Shown piece after piece: positions 13,596 to 14,373 of a stretch of 14,373 nucleotides of DNA (positions are counted from its first letter, which is position 1; the number at the start of each line of letters is the position of its first letter). Origin of the DNA: JBOGWA01 sp050693155. Its GTDB lineage: Bacteria; Actinomycetota; UBA4738; CALAEC01. The translations under genes were made by a program, and so were the position numbers. The DNA lies in the NCBI GenBank assembly GCA_050693155.1, contig JBOGWA010000119.1:1-14373 (forward strand). The letters are read 5' to 3'. A model generated the notes under the pieces. It worked only from the letters and a program-made list of their open reading frames with translations. It did no database searches and was not told where the DNA came from.

Positions 13596-14373
13596 ATGAT
13601 CCGCCATCTCAAGCTCCGATTGCTCATCGCGGCGACCGTCTTCACGCTGTTCCTGTTGCTTGTCGACCTCCCCGCGGTCCGGGCCAGCGTCACCTCGTCG
13701 GTGGTCGGAGGAACGCTGACCGTCTCGAGCGATGCCGACGATCCGATCACGATCACATGCGATGGGGGGGGGAACGTCCAGGTCAACGCCGGTCAGAGCA
13801 ACCCACCCGGGGGCCCCTTCGCTTGCAACTCGATCGGAGGGATCGTCGCGACGGGTGGCCCGGGGCCGAATCTGATCAACCTCACGGGAGTGACCTCGGC
13901 GACCTACTCGGCTCTCCAGAGCGTTGTTGTCGACGGAGCGGCGGGGAACGACATCATCCGGACTACCTTCCGCGGCGACTCGATCGTCGGCGGGGAGGGA
14001 AACGACGACATCGAGGCGTTCGGGGAGTCCGACACGATCCTGGCCGGTGATGGAGACGACACGATGCTCGGGGGCTCGGGGGCCGATGTCATCTTCGCGG
14101 GGGCGGGGAACGACCACGTGCGGGACGACGCTGACGCCCAGAACGACGCGATCTCGGGTGGGGAGGGGAACGACTCCATCGAGGGCGGGGGCGGGTTCGC
14201 CAACGACCGGATCGTCGAGATCGCGAACGTTCCGCTGCTCACGCTGGGGAGCACGCAGATGGTCGGCCTCGGGACCGACACGATCACGGGGATCGAGGAA
14301 GCCTCCCTCACCGGAGGGGCGGGCGCGAACGCGATCGACGCCGGTGGGTTCACGGGCAAGACGACGATCGATG
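13596..14373 (+). CDS. exported RTX-type repeat protein 3, 3'-truncated by window edge
   Basis: The frame is open from ATG 13596 to the last base (259 complete codons). Residues 1-31 are a signal sequence clearly related to the two genes upstream ('LKLRLLIAATVFTLFLLLV', cleavage near 'VRAS'). The N-terminal domain is different: 'VVGGTLTVSSDADDPITITC', then 'NVQVNAG' and a second cysteine in 'FACNSIGGIVATGGPG', followed by 'NLINLTGVT'. RTX units begin at about residue 114 ('GAAGNDII', 'GGEGNDDI', 'GDGDDTML', 'GGSGADVI', 'GAGNDHV'). A copy of the 60-residue module starts at about 208 and runs to the edge. The gap to gene 2 is 24 bases with no promoter seen, so the two are probably cotranscribed. 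The C-terminus and total length are unknown. Confidence 0.86.
   Translation, partial: MIRHLKLRLLIAATVFTLFLLLVDLPAVRASVTSSVVGGTLTVSSDADDPITITCDGGGNVQVNAGQSNPPGGPFACNSIGGIVATGGPGPNLINLTGVTSATYSALQSVVVDGAAGNDIIRTTFRGDSIVGGEGNDDIEAFGESDTILAGDGDDTMLGGSGADVIFAGAGNDHVRDDADAQNDAISGGEGNDSIEGGGGFANDRIVEIANVPLLTLGSTQMVGLGTDTITGIEEASLTGGAGANAIDAGGFTGKTTID
13935..14216 (+). repeat. RTX repeat block of gene 3
   Basis: About residues 114-207. Units include GAAGNDII, GGEGNDDI, GDGDDTML, GGSGADVI and GGEGNDSI. A longer spacer, 'VRDDADAQNDAISGG', breaks the nine-residue register between two of them, unlike the regular blocks of genes 1 and 2. Confidence 0.78.
14217..14373 (+). repeat. inter-block module, copy 6 of 6 (RTX gene 3, incomplete)
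   Basis: From residue 208: 'EIANVPLLTLGSTQMVG', 'GTDTITGIEEASLTGG', 'ANAIDAGGFTGKTTID'. It fits the shared pattern to the window end, including the T-D-x-I-x-x-I-E-E centre. Its presence in a paralogue with a different N-terminal domain shows that the module travels with the repeats rather than with the N-terminus. Confidence 0.75.

Overview
The window is GC-rich and densely coded, with frequent GTG/TTG starts and 1-4 base gene overlaps. This, the Gram-positive-length citrate synthase (about 372 residues) and Sec-exported RTX-repeat proteins with paired cysteines point to a high-GC actinobacterium (Actinomycetota), possibly an uncultured lineage. That placement is an inference from style; no rRNA or tRNA gene is present to settle it. 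No mobile element, CRISPR array or phage gene was seen, and no stretch over 300 bases lacks a gene.

Region 1 (1-7268) is a surface-polysaccharide locus. A GT4 glycosyltransferase cut by the left edge, a Wzy/O-antigen-ligase-like polymerase and a Wzx-like flippase run rightward as one unit with 4-base overlaps. A GT2 glycosyltransferase faces them on the minus strand and overlaps the flippase tail to tail. Divergent from the GT2 gene lie UDP-glucose 6-dehydrogenase and UDP-glucuronate decarboxylase (UDP-xylose synthase). Together these two would convert UDP-glucose to UDP-glucuronate and then UDP-xylose, the likely sugar donors for the glycan that the other four genes assemble, flip and polymerise.

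Region 2 (7301-10057) is central carbon metabolism. Citrate synthase and a two-CBS-domain protein form a minus-strand pair with an ATGA overlap. They are divergent from isocitrate dehydrogenase across an 88-base intergenic region that holds a perfect 7-base-arm palindrome. The citrate synthase reading frame has no ATG/GTG/TTG near its true N-terminus; the best start is a CTG behind a strong Shine-Dalgarno sequence.

Region 3 (10141-14373) holds three consecutive paralogous genes for exported RTX-type (haemolysin-type calcium-binding) glycine/aspartate-rich proteins. The third runs off the right edge. All share a similar N-terminal signal sequence, and their nonapeptide blocks are interrupted by six copies in total of a roughly 60-residue module. 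This is the most unusual part of the window. It looks like an expanding family of exported or cell-surface proteins, but no partner, transporter or enzyme domain is visible, so the function stays open.
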